Below are positions 22,201 through 33,975 of a DNA stretch of 64,000 nt, piece by piece. The stretch's first letter is position 1. The number at the start of each line of letters is the position of its first letter. Source of the stretch: Helopsaltes ochotensis (taxonomy: Eukaryota; Chordata; Aves; Passeriformes; Locustellidae). Position numbers and translations under genes: made by a program. The stretch is from positions 995,603-1,059,602 of the forward strand of contig VXBM01000194.1 of NCBI GenBank assembly GCA_013400155.1, given 5' to 3'. The notes beneath the pieces were generated by a model, which was not told where the DNA came from, made no database searches, and saw only the letters and a program-made list of their open reading frames with translations.

Positions 22201-25138
22201 ACAGACAAGGTTGGAAATCCCATCAGCTTTACCAAGCAAGTCATATGTGGCTGCTCTGGGGCTCCCACCAAGAGGTATCTCCTACCCAGGGACTGCAATG
22301 TACTGCTGAGATTTTAGCAGGGCACAGCTGTACCATCCTACCCTTGCCTTATAACCTGCATCCTTCTGGCAGCTCCAGTAGCTTGTGGCCTGGATCCTTT
22401 TCTGTCCCTATGATCTTGTTCATGGTCTAAAGACTGTCTTTCTATAGTGAGCAGAGAACGATGTCCTGAATTGATATTTCAGTCCCTTGAGACAAGTTCC
22501 TCGCCTATCCTCCAGACTCCACCTCAGCAAAATAATAGGGCATGAATTCACTCCTTTGCTGTTCCTTCTTATTATTACACAGAAAGTAGGAAGGGAATCT
22601 CACCATGGAGTAGCTGTGGGAGCAGGATGGAGCAGGGATCTTTATACTGAGTGCAAAAGGAGGGAGGAGTTGGATGGCAAAAAGGACAAGTTGAAGGCAC
22701 ATGTCTCTATCATCTTGTTCCAATCTCTTTGGTAGCTGGTGAGTTATGATCAATACTAAGATGTGTCACTCTGCTCATGCTCACTATTGAACAACTGAAA
22801 GAACAGGTTCAGTAGAAAGAAAAGAGGATTTCTGAAAAGTTCCTCTAGATGGCAAGCTTTATCTGTTCTATTTATCTTATCTGTTCAAAAGTGAGTATGT
22901 TCAGGCTCAGCCACACTGCAAAAAAACTTTCTACTCAGCTCGGACCATTCCATCAGTTCTGGAATATCAGCTGCTAGGGTCCTACAGGAGTTTCTGTAGG
23001 AAAACAAAATAGTGAATGATGCACCAAGTTCTTGGGAAATGTGTTTAATTGTGGAATACAATTTGTATAGGAGAACAATAAAATTTTTTTGAAAGATGGC
23101 TTATTTTGTAAACATTATTACTTCACCTAGTGATAAAGATGTGGATCAGGTTACTTCCAGAGGCATTTTCCTGTGCTGAATGTGAGGGAAGTCTCTCTCT
23201 CGCTGCTCCAACTTTTTTAGGCATTAACACTGATCATTACTTTCACTGCTGCTAAGTCAGTGAGGAATGAGTGTAAGAAACCAGAAATAGAATGAGGAAA
23301 TCAATAAAATTTCCCTGAGAGCTGATCCCAATCTAGGGCCTGTGTAATTAGGAATTATACCAGCAGACTTCCTGGCATGTAAAATGGTCTTGTGTGCACC
23401 AATATTTCAAAACTAGAGAAAAATGTTACTAAAGAACACCTGTTTTGCATCCCAAGTCATCTTTTGAACATCTATAAATTAAGTGGGGTGATAGTGTTGG
23501 GACACGGAATCGTATTACAGATTTCATGGTATTGGTTTATTTACTGGGAAGCAAGACAACAAAGAATCAAGCCCATATCTCTCTGGAAATCAGCATACAG
23601 GCCCAGCCTTTACACTTGACACAACAGAAAGAGCTTCCAAAAGCAATCTTCGTAATTATGAAAACCTGAGTTGAGTGGTATATCACTGGTGTAATGGTTC
23701 TATATATGACATTTGTTGTTCTGCATTTTCTGAGACAAATGAGGCAATATCCATAGAGGCCAATGCTTGTGTCCAGTGCTCTCCTGTTTGCATTGTTTCT
23801 GCTTTCCCCTTGCTGAGACCCCACTCTCTGTTCCTTCTGCTGTGTGAAACAGTTTGTGAATTCCTCAGGGGGAAATCCTTTCATGCATTTTGCAAGTGAT
23901 ACTATACATGACATTTTGCTCACATGTGATAAATGGAATATTCGGTCAGTTTTCTTGGATGATTTTGCAGTGGCCCTAGTGATCTGTTTGAATTTTAACT
24001 TCAATTTAAGTTTGTCCTGTCTTTGTTTCAGCAATTACTTATTATTATATCCCTCAATCTCCATTTTCTTGCTTTTCAATTCTTCAGTCATACATCCTAT
24101 TATGCCTCAGACTAGAGCTTAAGGGTCTCAGACTATGGATTTTCATTTGTTTTATAAAACATCTGATCACTCTTTAAGTGCTGTACAAGTATATTATGAT
24201 CCAGCCATAGTGCTTGCTCTGCCTTAGATGATTTGTCTCCCTTTTTCACCTCTACCCTTCAAATAATCTTGTCACAGAAATTGCCTGTATCTTACCCAAG
24301 ATCTCCTAATTTTCTTCAAGTCAGTTTTCCAAGCTTCGACAAGCCAGTCTTCCTGGCCCAGAAAATAGTGCTGGCACCACTTGACCTCCCTCTGGTCAGG
24401 GATTTGACAGAAATTAGAAAGCAGGCTTTGCTTTCTAGAAGAGGGGTACCCAGACCTCTGTGCAGTTTTGCTGATCACATCTCAGCTGAGTCACCTGGAG
24501 AGAGTTACTCATCTCTCTGCCCTGACAAGAGAAGCCTCTTTGGTAGCTGCCACCTTGCATCACACACTCTTGTCCCTGACAACAACTCTCCTTGCCTCCA
24601 GCTCCCTGCCTTTCCCTTCCCTGGGGACAGTGCCTGCCCTAGATAATGTCTTGTGCCTGGCTCTTGCAGAACTATTCCAGTCAGGGCACTAGGAGACCTG
24701 TTTTCTCCATTTCCTCTGCTTAGGGTCACCACTCAGCTCTGAAAACTTTGTGATCAGACATCAGCTGTCCTCCAAAATAGCAGGGAAAGTGGATTAATGT
24801 AATTCTTTCATCTTTTATTGAACCAGAGTTTGACAGTTAATGAACAGGAGAATGTGCCATGTCCTTACATGTCAGTGCATAAAATGCATGGCAATATAAT
24901 CTTGGCCACTACTATCCATAAACATGATTGAATTCTTGTATTGTCCACAACAATTATTTCCCCCTATGTTGACAAGAAAGCTGTGACAACTTAATCTGCC
25001 CTGATCTGAGCCAACACCCTTGCTTTTCTCTTGATTTTACCCCTAATTTTACTGCTGAAAGTGATGCCTTACATTTTGGCTTTCATGTTTTTCAGATTCT
25101 GTGCTGCCTAGGGGTGTAGATCTGAGCCTCATATTAAG
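19244..25138. other. Intergenic sequence, no gene recognised
   Basis: About 5.9 kb with open frames of 140 codons (22008-22430, +), 155 codons (23567-24034, -) and 137 codons (24233-24646, +). None shows a motif I recognise, and none combines with neighbours into an exon chain. A segment at 24487-24552 resembles one at 32491-32550. No RNA gene or CR1 copy is seen. Confidence 0.55.
24487..24552 (+). repeat. Dispersed repeat candidate, copy 1
   Basis: It begins TGAGTCACCTGGAGAGAGTT followed by ACTCATCT and a T/C-rich stretch, then TTTGGTAGCTG. The same order appears at 32491-32550 with two mismatches in the first 28 bases. The longer flanks do not align by eye. It may be an unlisted, old interspersed repeat. 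Confidence 0.4.
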
Positions 25139-25502
25139 TGCTACGAAGCTCTCTTCACAGAGTAGGCAGAAAAAAACAAATCCTTTTCTTGCTGAAGACC
25201 AAGGACAATTTTCATGCCCAAAAGCTTAAACAACAGGGGACTGAAGAGAGAAAACAAGGATGATACCTCATAACCCGAAACTGTAATTGTACAATTAAAC
25301 CCCAATATGCAGATTGACCAAAACTTATAAAAGTGTGAGACCTCATGACCGGTCGTCCATTTTATGACCATTCTAAGTCCACCTTGGGTGTAGCCCTGCT
25401 CAGGCTCTTGTACTGCCCAAGGTGTATCCTATTTCAATAAATACCTACATTATTCTCTTGCTCTGTCCAGTCTCTGTTCCAGGTCAGCCTTCCCATGGCA
25501 TC
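25139..25502 (+). mobile_element. Endogenous retrovirus LTR (solo LTR)
   Basis: Core LTR signals are present in order: TGTAATTGTACAATTAAACC, then a TATA box CTTATAAAAG (25324-25333), TGACCGGTCGTCCATTTT, TGTACTGCCCAAGGTGTATC, a poly(A) signal AATAAA (25436-25441) and CTCTGTCCAGTCTCTGTTCC near the right end. The spacing of about 110 nt from TATA to AATAAA suits a compact U3-R-U5. I recognise it as an avian ERV LTR often seen in songbird sequence; the class (ERVK-like or ERV1-like) is uncertain. No internal viral genes adjoin it, so it is most likely a recombined solo LTR. The left border (TGCTACGAAG) and right border (...GGCA) are estimates, and no clear target-site duplication is visible. Confidence 0.78.
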
Positions 25503-28500
25503 AAAGGAGAGGGGAAAAAGGCTAACTGGCTCTGCTTAGAATCAAGGACACAGCAAGCATGACCCAGTACACATGATGTCCCAAGGAGCCTTTTTCTTCC
25601 TCCCTGGGGCAATGGCACATTGCAGCCTTCCAGAAGGTCCGCAGATAATCAGCCTTCTCTTTCCCTATTGCATCTGATTTCATGGTCTTTGCATATATTT
25701 AGCATATCCCTTTGAGCTGACTGGGGTGGTGGGAATCCCTGCCCTCTGGCTCTCAGCAGCTCAGGTGACTGACAAATGAGGCGCTAACCCCTTCTCCCGG
25801 AGTGAGAGGAGAAGCGCTGTGGCACCGAAGTTCCCGCAGGTGCCTGCAATGTGTCTTCCACAGCATGGCCTTGGTCTTACCTCATGGCAGGGAGCAATAA
25901 GCACCACCTGAACTGTTGGCTTTCCCACTGCAGGGCGTTCCTTTCACCCCACTCAAAAGACACCCCTGGATGACAGGTAGGTGCATGTAGACCTCCTTGT
26001 TCAAGGTCAGAGTGTCCCAAAGAATCCAGCTAAACACTGGAAAATCTTTAGCAGATAAGTGTGTGTAACTGCTTAGAAAATTGGTGATGTTACAGACCCT
26101 TATGTAGAAGAAGCTGTGAAGGAAATGGTGGCCTCTGACAATGTGTCAGCTAAGGAATTTGAGGAGAGGATATATTTCTTCATGGATTTGTGTGTGAAAT
26201 ATGTTTCTGGTTACTGTGTATTTCAGCAGAGCTTTACTCAAGCTTAAGGTCTCATCTTCCTTCCTGTTTTTTTAATACTGATGTTTTGAATACATATGTA
26301 ATCATCCATGCCCTTTTTTAGGCATTTTTATTTCCTCGCTTCTTCACGCTGTTTGGAAGTGGATCTGTGGGTGGTGCTTGAATATTTATCTTGTATTGTA
26401 TTATATATCTTGTATTGTACTTTTACAGCACCTTCAAGTAAGAATCAATGAAAAGACCCTAAGGAAATTATTTTTGGCCTGGTTATGTAGTTGCAAAGGA
26501 GTAGATCATGCAAATTAAACACACCCCTATATCCTTCACTTCAGGCTATGCCCTGGGGCTGGAGCAGACCCAGAGAACAGGCTCTCTCACAAGGAGCTCA
26601 GTGCATGGAGGCTGTATTATCCTTTTGTGGGGTGCAGAAGCACTCACACAGGTAAGTTGTTCAGCTGATAGGAAGAGCGAGGAACAAATTAGAAGGACAA
26701 GTTGCAATCTCCTTCTTCCACTTGCAGTGAGCACTGAGTCTATTATAGTTTGGATTCTTATTTTTACCACCATTGCATTGTTTTAAGTGAGACGCAGCTT
26801 AAGCACAGCATGAGTTAAATCTGAGCTTGTTTCTGCTGTCTCCCTCATTAAATGTGCAGTAGGGTGGAGGTTTGCAGTACTTCATGAGTTGGGTTCATCA
26901 CCAACTTTTTTGATGATACATATTTTAAGAATATTCTATAAATGCATGTGTATAGGTATCTTATGAAATTCCTCACAAATCAGAAATGTCTCATAATACT
27001 GATGAAATTGAGCTTTGGAATAAAGAATTTCTTTACCTGTCTCAGTAACAAATGTGGTGGACATCTAACCCTATCCTGCACTGCAATATATATTGATAGC
27101 TGTGGATCATACTCCTAAATGTGTGATGAAGACAAGCTAAAAAATTCTGTGCCTTTGGAAAAGTCATGTTTTGCAAGTCCAGCCTATACATAATCTTAAG
27201 CTGTGTTCATACTGATAGCAACTGCTGAGTGTATTTCATTACCAGGAGGGCGACACTGGCTGCCAGCCGGATGGCATTTGCAAATGATCCATCCCTAATC
27301 TGCTCTTCCAGAGTACGACCTACATCTTGTTGCTATCTTTCCTCTTTTTCTTTGAGTGATTAACTCAGTTCATGAGACTTTTCCAAGTAGGACCTATCCT
27401 TCAGGGTGCCTAGTAAGTATCAAGTGTTTTTGTCTGCTTGTGCTCAGCTTCCAGCTCTCCAGAGCAGAAGTATCTAGACCTCATTAAAATAAATTTTAAC
27501 CGAAGGCCCACAGACCCAGCATAATACTGTGATGGAAATCTATCAGTAATGCACTGTCACAGTCAGATATATTCTTGTACTCAGGGGTAGGTGGGCATTA
27601 TGGACAGGAGCTGGCATCTAAAGGCCAGTCCAACATTCAGAGCCAAGCCAGGGCTGCCAGATATCACCAGAGCAGTGAAGGGAGGGAGAAAGCCCCATGT
27701 AAGGATAGCCAGTGCTCATAACCCAGCCTGGGCTTCCTCTGTGAGAAGAAGGTTTTCTAATGTAAACAGTGCTCTGTAGGTTTCAAGGAGGCCCTGGGGA
27801 AAATGGCTGGCTGTACAGAGGACTTCTGTTGTTGCTTGACCAGTTGGCTCACTCAGAATCTTACACCTCCCCACTGCCCTTTGGCCAGAGTCATGTTATT
27901 ATGAGTATATAATTGTGCATTTATCTCCTCTGTTAGGGCTACAATTTAAAATAATGAAGGAATCTAATTTAGATCAGTGTGTTCTCCATATGAGCTCAAC
28001 ACAAAACTATAATAAGCCAATTTATAAATAACACATATTCCCCCTAAACTGAGACAGAATGAAAAATATAAATATGAGAAGGACTGACTGCTAATGTGTT
28101 CATGAAAGCTCATTCTAGAAATAGAGCTGAGCTGATCAAAAAGCATTTGTGCACAAGCAATTTGAAAGTTTCTTTATAGTTTTCTCAGGAAAATTAGACC
28201 AGTTCATGAATAACTGAGTCACAGGGCATTGTGATTGGCTGCTCTTTAGCAAGAGATAAAGTAACACATGCTTTGCTCACAGTGGTGGTAAGCTGTTTTT
28301 ATGTTTTTATTTGTTTGAAGTTTGATTTTTGAAAACAACTCAAGCCAAGGGTTAAGAGAAAGCTCTTAGACATGGGCAGAATTCCAAAGCAATCTGAGAG
28401 TCTATTCACTAATTGAAGTTGGTGTCAGGAAGCATGTCTTAATATGACCTTCTGGAAGTTCTTTAATTTTTTCCTAATATGTCAACCTTTTCCTTTTTCT

Positions 28501-29646
28501 TCAGTATAAACAGCAACTTTAAACCTATATATATACACACTTATAATTCTTTTTAATCTCCGTGCCCCAGCAAAGGCAGGAAAAGGAGGCGCTGAAACTG
28601 AACCAGGAGTAAAGGAAGCTGGCCATTCCTGGAGAAGATGCCTCTCTCTCCCTAAAAAGCATGACACGGTAGGGTGGCTACCCACAGATTAAGAAACTGT
28701 TGAAAACCTTGGAATTACTCAAATGAGGTTATTGCCATTGGGTTACCCAAATGGCCACAGCAGGTCAGCCCCAGCACTTCCACCCCTGCTGCCCAGGAGG
28801 CTGAGTCAGGCCCTCTATGGCCTCAAATCATCCCACTGACTCTCATGTAGTTTACAGTATCAAGCCTCAGCTCTCAGCTGCTGCTCATGGTACGATGACA
28901 AAAAAACATTCTCTGGTTTCTCTTGGGTTGCCTTTGCCTGGACCATTTCAGCTGAGCACCACTGCCCTCTGGTCCTTGCTTCCTTGAAGCTGAAACCTTC
29001 CCAGCTGAAAGCACAGGAGGGTTTTGTTCTATTGCAAATGTTAACCTTTCTGCTGGCTGGCAAGAGGGAGAAGTTGCAGACAAAGTGAGATGAGACAATG
29101 CCCAATAAAACCAAAATGCCTGCAGACAAATGGCCATAACTGGGGTCACATGCAAAGCCCATTCCTGACCTGAGATGTTCTACCAGAATGTCCAAAACCA
29201 CCAGAAATGTCCTTGGAAGGGGCAGAGTCTGCACCACTAGAAAGAAATCTGTTTTCTTCTGACTCTTTGCAAATGCACAAAACTTCATGAATGCAGAGCA
29301 CTGTAGAATTTTTTGCAGGAGAACAAATTAGCAGGAGCAAAGATGAACTTCCTTGGGCATTAACCACAAATCTGGATGAACAAGTTAATTTTCTGCCACC
29401 TTGTCCTGAGAAATAATAGCAGAGAAAAGGGTTGCAATGTGGCAGCAGCTTCTGAAAGGAATTGGAGTGCATGGTTTTGTTCTGAAACATGTGCTTGGCC
29501 ATATCTGACATAGTTGTGCCCATTCAGAAATAGTTTAAGCAAAGAGCTTCCTTGAAAATGAAATCTAGTCCTATAAGAAACTCTGGTATTTTGAAATCAT
29601 GAAAGTTTTTTCATGGATTTAAAAATAAATTGGTTTTGTTCAGTAA
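25503..29646. other. Intergenic sequence, no gene recognised
   Basis: AT-rich non-coding DNA. The longest frame is 142 codons on the - strand (28860-29288), with no recognised domain. A 14-nt direct repeat TATCTTGTATTGTA occurs at 26387-26400 and 26406-26419. No CR1 copy or RNA gene is seen. Confidence 0.55.
26387..26419. repeat. Two-copy tandem repeat, 19-nt period
   Basis: TATCTTGTATTGTA occurs twice, separated by five bases (TTATA). It is a small local duplication in AT-rich DNA with no evident function. Confidence 0.7.
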
Positions 29647-29684
29647 TTGGTTGGTTGTTTTGTTGTTTGGTTTGGTTTGGTTTT
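29647..29684. repeat. T/G low-complexity tract
   Basis: A stretch made of TTGG and TTTGG units containing only T and G. Similar tetranucleotide units form the long repeat at 62691-62735. Confidence 0.75.
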
Positions 29685-29690
29685 GAGGTA

Positions 29691-32600
29691 ATATATTCTC
29701 ATCTGGAAACAGAATAATAATTTTAAAATAGATTTTTGATAAGTTTAAAATACTCTAGTTCTTAGCTTAATGGATAGAAAATCTAAAATCCTGTTAGCAA
29801 TTGGAACTAAGTCAATCAAAAAGTCCCCAACCTCCACACCCCAGTCAGTTCCACAGTACTGAATTATTTTAATTTTCCTGCCAACCCCTGCCTCCATTAA
29901 TATGGTCCATTCCCTCCAAGACCTTTTGTTTGAAAGAAACATACATTGTCAGAGATTGTGTGATTTGGTCACCAAAAAACCCTCCAATATTTTACTGAAG
30001 TAGCAACACTGCGCATTCTGAGGCCATGCCTACATTAGCAGTCAGTGCACAGCAAGAGGGACCCTACAGAACATGCCCAAAATCCCTGTCACAGGGATTG
30101 TTTTACTCCAAGGAGTGAATGCTTTTTTTGTGGCTGGAGTTTGATCCAATTGGTGCTCTCCTAGGCCAAATGTAAGTACAGGAACTGAGAGAGTCACTTC
30201 AGCACACCCTCCTCACCTGGACTAAAATGCTGATGAAGTTGCATCATGAATATGGAGCTGATTCACAGCAAGAAGTCCCATCTGCTTACGTCATTAGATG
30301 TTGAAAGACATTATATGCTGAGGTACCACTGCCTGATGAAATAAGGTATCCAAAAAATCTTTCAAAAGGGTTGGGATTTTTGGTTAGTGGATCTTTAGTC
30401 AGATGTATTATCAATTATTTTTATTTCTGGCTTTGTATCACTCTAAATATAGTTAATGTAACAAATATTACTTTGATATAAGTCACGAAACAGAATATCT
30501 GGCCTTAAAAGCAGAAATGCACAACACACAGTGGTAACTCACTCTTCTTTCCAAAGCCTTTGCTACACAGCACTTGGACTGCAGTGATTACTGATATAAC
30601 AGCAAACACAGAAAAAGATTCCCTTTTCTCAAGGCATAAAATATATGCTAAATAAGAATAGGATCAGTTTCCTGTTAATTACCTTATCTCCTTTATTTAC
30701 TCAATTACCAGTGGACCATCATTTCATTTCTTTTTTTCACACCCACTGAATTACAAATTGTACCTGGTCCTAAGGGGCATATAAAAAAGACCAGATTGCA
30801 AACCACAAATTATTTAAGAAATGCAATAATTAAAAAATAATATACCCCCAAATAATAAAAAAGCCACAAGTAACAGAAAATCGACACTATCAGTGTAAGA
30901 ACACGGCACTGAGAGTTATTAAATAAAGAGTAATGAAACACTTCCATCAGCTCATGGAATAATTATGTTATCAATTATTTTGGTTAGAATTTATGGCTTA
31001 AAAGTTGTACTATTTAAAGGGAGTAACACATTATGAGAAAGCATCTTAAGACAATGCATTTCAAACTCTTTGGTGTTATATTTGTGCTTTCTTTTGGAGG
31101 CATTTTCTTCATAAGCAGAGAGGCATCCTTGTATAGATAATAAACAAGTTTGATCTGTTTTCCAAGTTGTGTTAATGTCTTCTGCTGTAAGGGCATTCTA
31201 TTAGCTCCTATTATTTAGTGTTCACACAGTTTTTTAGAAAATGGTTTTAAGACCCACTAGATAATAACTTCACTCTCCGTGCTGGAGTGTATGACTACAT
31301 AAAGAACAATAAGAATTTTAGTCATGGCACCTTGGAGATTCATAAGATCAGGGCAATTAACAGAAGAGATACTGAGAGGTATATGTGTCTTTTTATCACA
31401 GACTTCCTTTTAAAAGCTGCAAAGGGATGGTATATTTTTGGTAAACTGAAGCATAATAGTAGAAGTGTGCATATACCTAAAATATATAGTGTAAAATATA
31501 GAGCTTTAACTTTTCTTATTTCCTTCAGATGTTGCCATGAAACCAGCATCATAATTTCAAGAAACTGAACAGAAATTATTTTTTTAGCGAAGTTAAATTG
31601 AATAGCTATGTGAACAAGTATTTCACCTTTTGGAAGTTAATATCAGATCAAGCATTAAAATATTCTTTTTAAACACTCATGTTTACTTTGCCTAATAAGT
31701 TCATCTACTGTACTACATGTTTAACTTTTACATCTAAGCTACCTGAATGAAGAAGATAAAGCTAAGCCTAGTCTGTGGGTTTTTTTATTTATATCTTTCG
31801 TTGAATCTCCTGATCCCCAGCAAGCAAAGCACAGACACCAAAGAAATCTGTAGCAGAGTGGATAATGGGTAAGATGTGATCCCCTAGTGCAGAGAGCATT
31901 TGAGAATATAAAAGAATTCTTAAAATTGTATGTCTATGACTAGCTGAAAAGACATCAATGGATACAGTACTTCAAAGTGCTAAGGTATGGAGCATATCAC
32001 ACATAGATGTGGGAAATCTGGATCCCAGTGTGAAGATGAAACATCATCTATATGTAATGAACATAAGTGAAGACTGATTAAATTCAACTAGCATACCTCT
32101 AAAACTCATATTCTTGAAATACTGGTCCTATGCAGCGTTAAAAAGTTTCTTGCCATTGTTCTCTAAACTAATGTGTACCAAACATGTCACTGCCTTTCAT
32201 CTAAGGATGACAAATGTCTAACTGAGCACCTACCTGACTTTTGATCAACATCCCCACTTTACACAGCTCTTAGTGAGATGGTTAAATAGAGGATATCACA
32301 CTGTCTTGACTGGGAGACATTTTCTCTGCATGGACATATCTGACTCCCTTTCCCAGATAGAATTTTACAGGAGAATTTCTAGCTCCTTCCTTAAGCATAA
32401 AGTTTAATGCATCTGGAGCTTCAAATTCAACTGTTGAACATGGCAGGGGTTAAAGATTTATTCAGAGATTGCCTTAACTTGGATTGCATCTGAGTCATCT
32501 GGAGAGAATTACTCATCTTTTTGCTGCTCAGGATCGTTTGGTGGCCAGCTCCTTCAGTGTTAGGCCTTCACAAAATTTGGAGATGTAGTTTGTGGGGACT

Positions 32601-33224
32601 TCTTGCATTGTAGTGTGTGTGCAAGAGCCATGCTTGTGTGTCAACACAAAAGAAATGATGGTACTTAAAACTAGGTTAGGAAAGAACTACACTTGTGAGA
32701 CTTATAGGGGAGGAAAAGAAGCAAAATGTCATTCCATGTCATTAAGGTGTCACACTCACTAGTGAATAACATGGCCATGTTGACAATTTGTGTGATGATA
32801 ACATGGTGGTGGTGTCATGTCACCATTTTGCTGCATGAAACCATGGGGATGTCACTTGGAATTCGTCTACCCTAAGGTATTTACTAAATACAGTGAAGCT
32901 TACATATGTCCTCTGGTCAGCACATTGAAAAGAAGTCAAGAAGCTTACTCATCCATGAAATGCAGGGTAATTAAACCCTCCAGCTAACTCTGAGCAACCT
33001 CCTACACCCTAAATGATCAGTTTTATGATTTTTTTTTAATGAATGTTTGTGGTTGCATTTTTCCCCTCCACTTGAAATAATCCCCTTCTTTCAGATGACG
33101 TACAAAATCATACTAGGAATCTCCTGTATGTTTAGTACCCTCAGTGTGTCCTCTAGTTTGTGCCTATCATTTCCAGCAAAGATCTGAATTATCTACCAAC
33201 CATGTGTAGTTTAACAAAAACATG
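29691..33224. other. Intergenic sequence, no gene recognised
   Basis: Very AT-rich DNA (especially 30400-31700) with only short chance frames, none above 99 codons. It holds the second copy of a dispersed repeat candidate at 32491-32550. No RNA gene or exon is recognised. Confidence 0.55.
32491..32550 (+). repeat. Dispersed repeat candidate, copy 2
   Basis: It begins TGAGTCATCTGGAGAGAATT followed by ACTCATCT, and matches 24487-24552 with two mismatches in the first 28 bases. Further on it shares TTTGGT and an AGCT/CAGCT context. Whether it is a real family needs more copies. Confidence 0.4.
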
Positions 33225-33975
33225 TGCTGGGTTCTGTGCCCAGAATGGGACAAACAAACATACAAAGTCAGAAATGAGATACTGGAGAGAAGCTCCACAG
33301 AAAAGAACCTGGGGGTCCTGGTCAATGGCAAGTTGAACATGAGCCAGCGGTGCCCTGGCAGCCAGGAGGGCCAAGCCTGTCCTGGGGGGCATCAGGCACA
33401 GCATGGCCAGTGGGGCAAGAGAGGGGATTGTCCTGCTCTGCTCTGGGGCAGCCTCACCTTGAATATTGTGATAAGTTTTGGGTGTCACAATACACGTAAG
33501 ACATTAAACAACTAAAGAGCATCCAAAGGAGGGCAACAAAGATGGTGAAGGTCCTTGAGGGGAAGCCAAAGAGGAGCAGCTGAGGTCACTTGGCCTGTTC
33601 ATCCTGGAGAAGAGATTGAGGGAAGACCTCATTACAGTCTTCAACATCCTCACAAGGTGAAGAGGAAAAGCAGGTACTGATCTCTTCTCTGTGGTGACCA
33701 GTGACAGGACCCAAGGGAATGGCCTCAAGTTGTGTCTGGGGAGGTTTAGGTTGGATATTAGAAAAAAGTTTTTCCCCTAGAGCATGGTTGGGCATTGGAA
33801 CAGGCTCCCCAGAGAAGTGGTCACACTACCAACCCTGACAGAATTCAAGAAGTGTTTGGACAATGCTTTCAGGCACATGGATTCTTGGAGATGTCCTGCA
33901 CGGGACCAGGAATTGGACTTCAGTGATCCTTATTGGTGCCTTCCAACTCAGGATATTCAATGATTCTATGATCTA
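33225..33975 (+). mobile_element. CR1 LINE, 5'-truncated copy with the end of ORF2
   Basis: At about 750 bp this is the longest CR1 copy in the window. The + frame across 33222-33515 reads TEKNLGVLVNGKLNMSQRC, close to the EKDLGVLVD-KL-MSQQC block at the C-terminal end of the CR1 ORF2 reverse-transcriptase polyprotein. Downstream are the usual non-coding landmarks: CAAAGGAGGGCAACAAAGATG, CCTGGAGAAGAG, GGTTGGATATTAG, GGAACAGGCTCCCCAGAGAAG, GTGCCTTCCAACTCAGG and the tail TTCAATGATTCTATGA. The reading frame is broken by stops and indels, and the endonuclease and catalytic reverse-transcriptase parts are absent, so it cannot move by itself. Confidence 0.93.

Noticed and set aside
22008..22430. 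140-codon + frame
   Set aside because: No motif, no splice context, overlapping frames on both strands; treated as chance.
23567..24034. 155-codon - frame with Lys-rich start
   Set aside because: No domain recognised and it is read across AT-rich sequence with competing + frames; treated as chance.
25503..25560. Possible viral internal region beside the LTR at 25139-25502
   Set aside because: No primer-binding site or gag-like frame was seen; the LTR appears solo.
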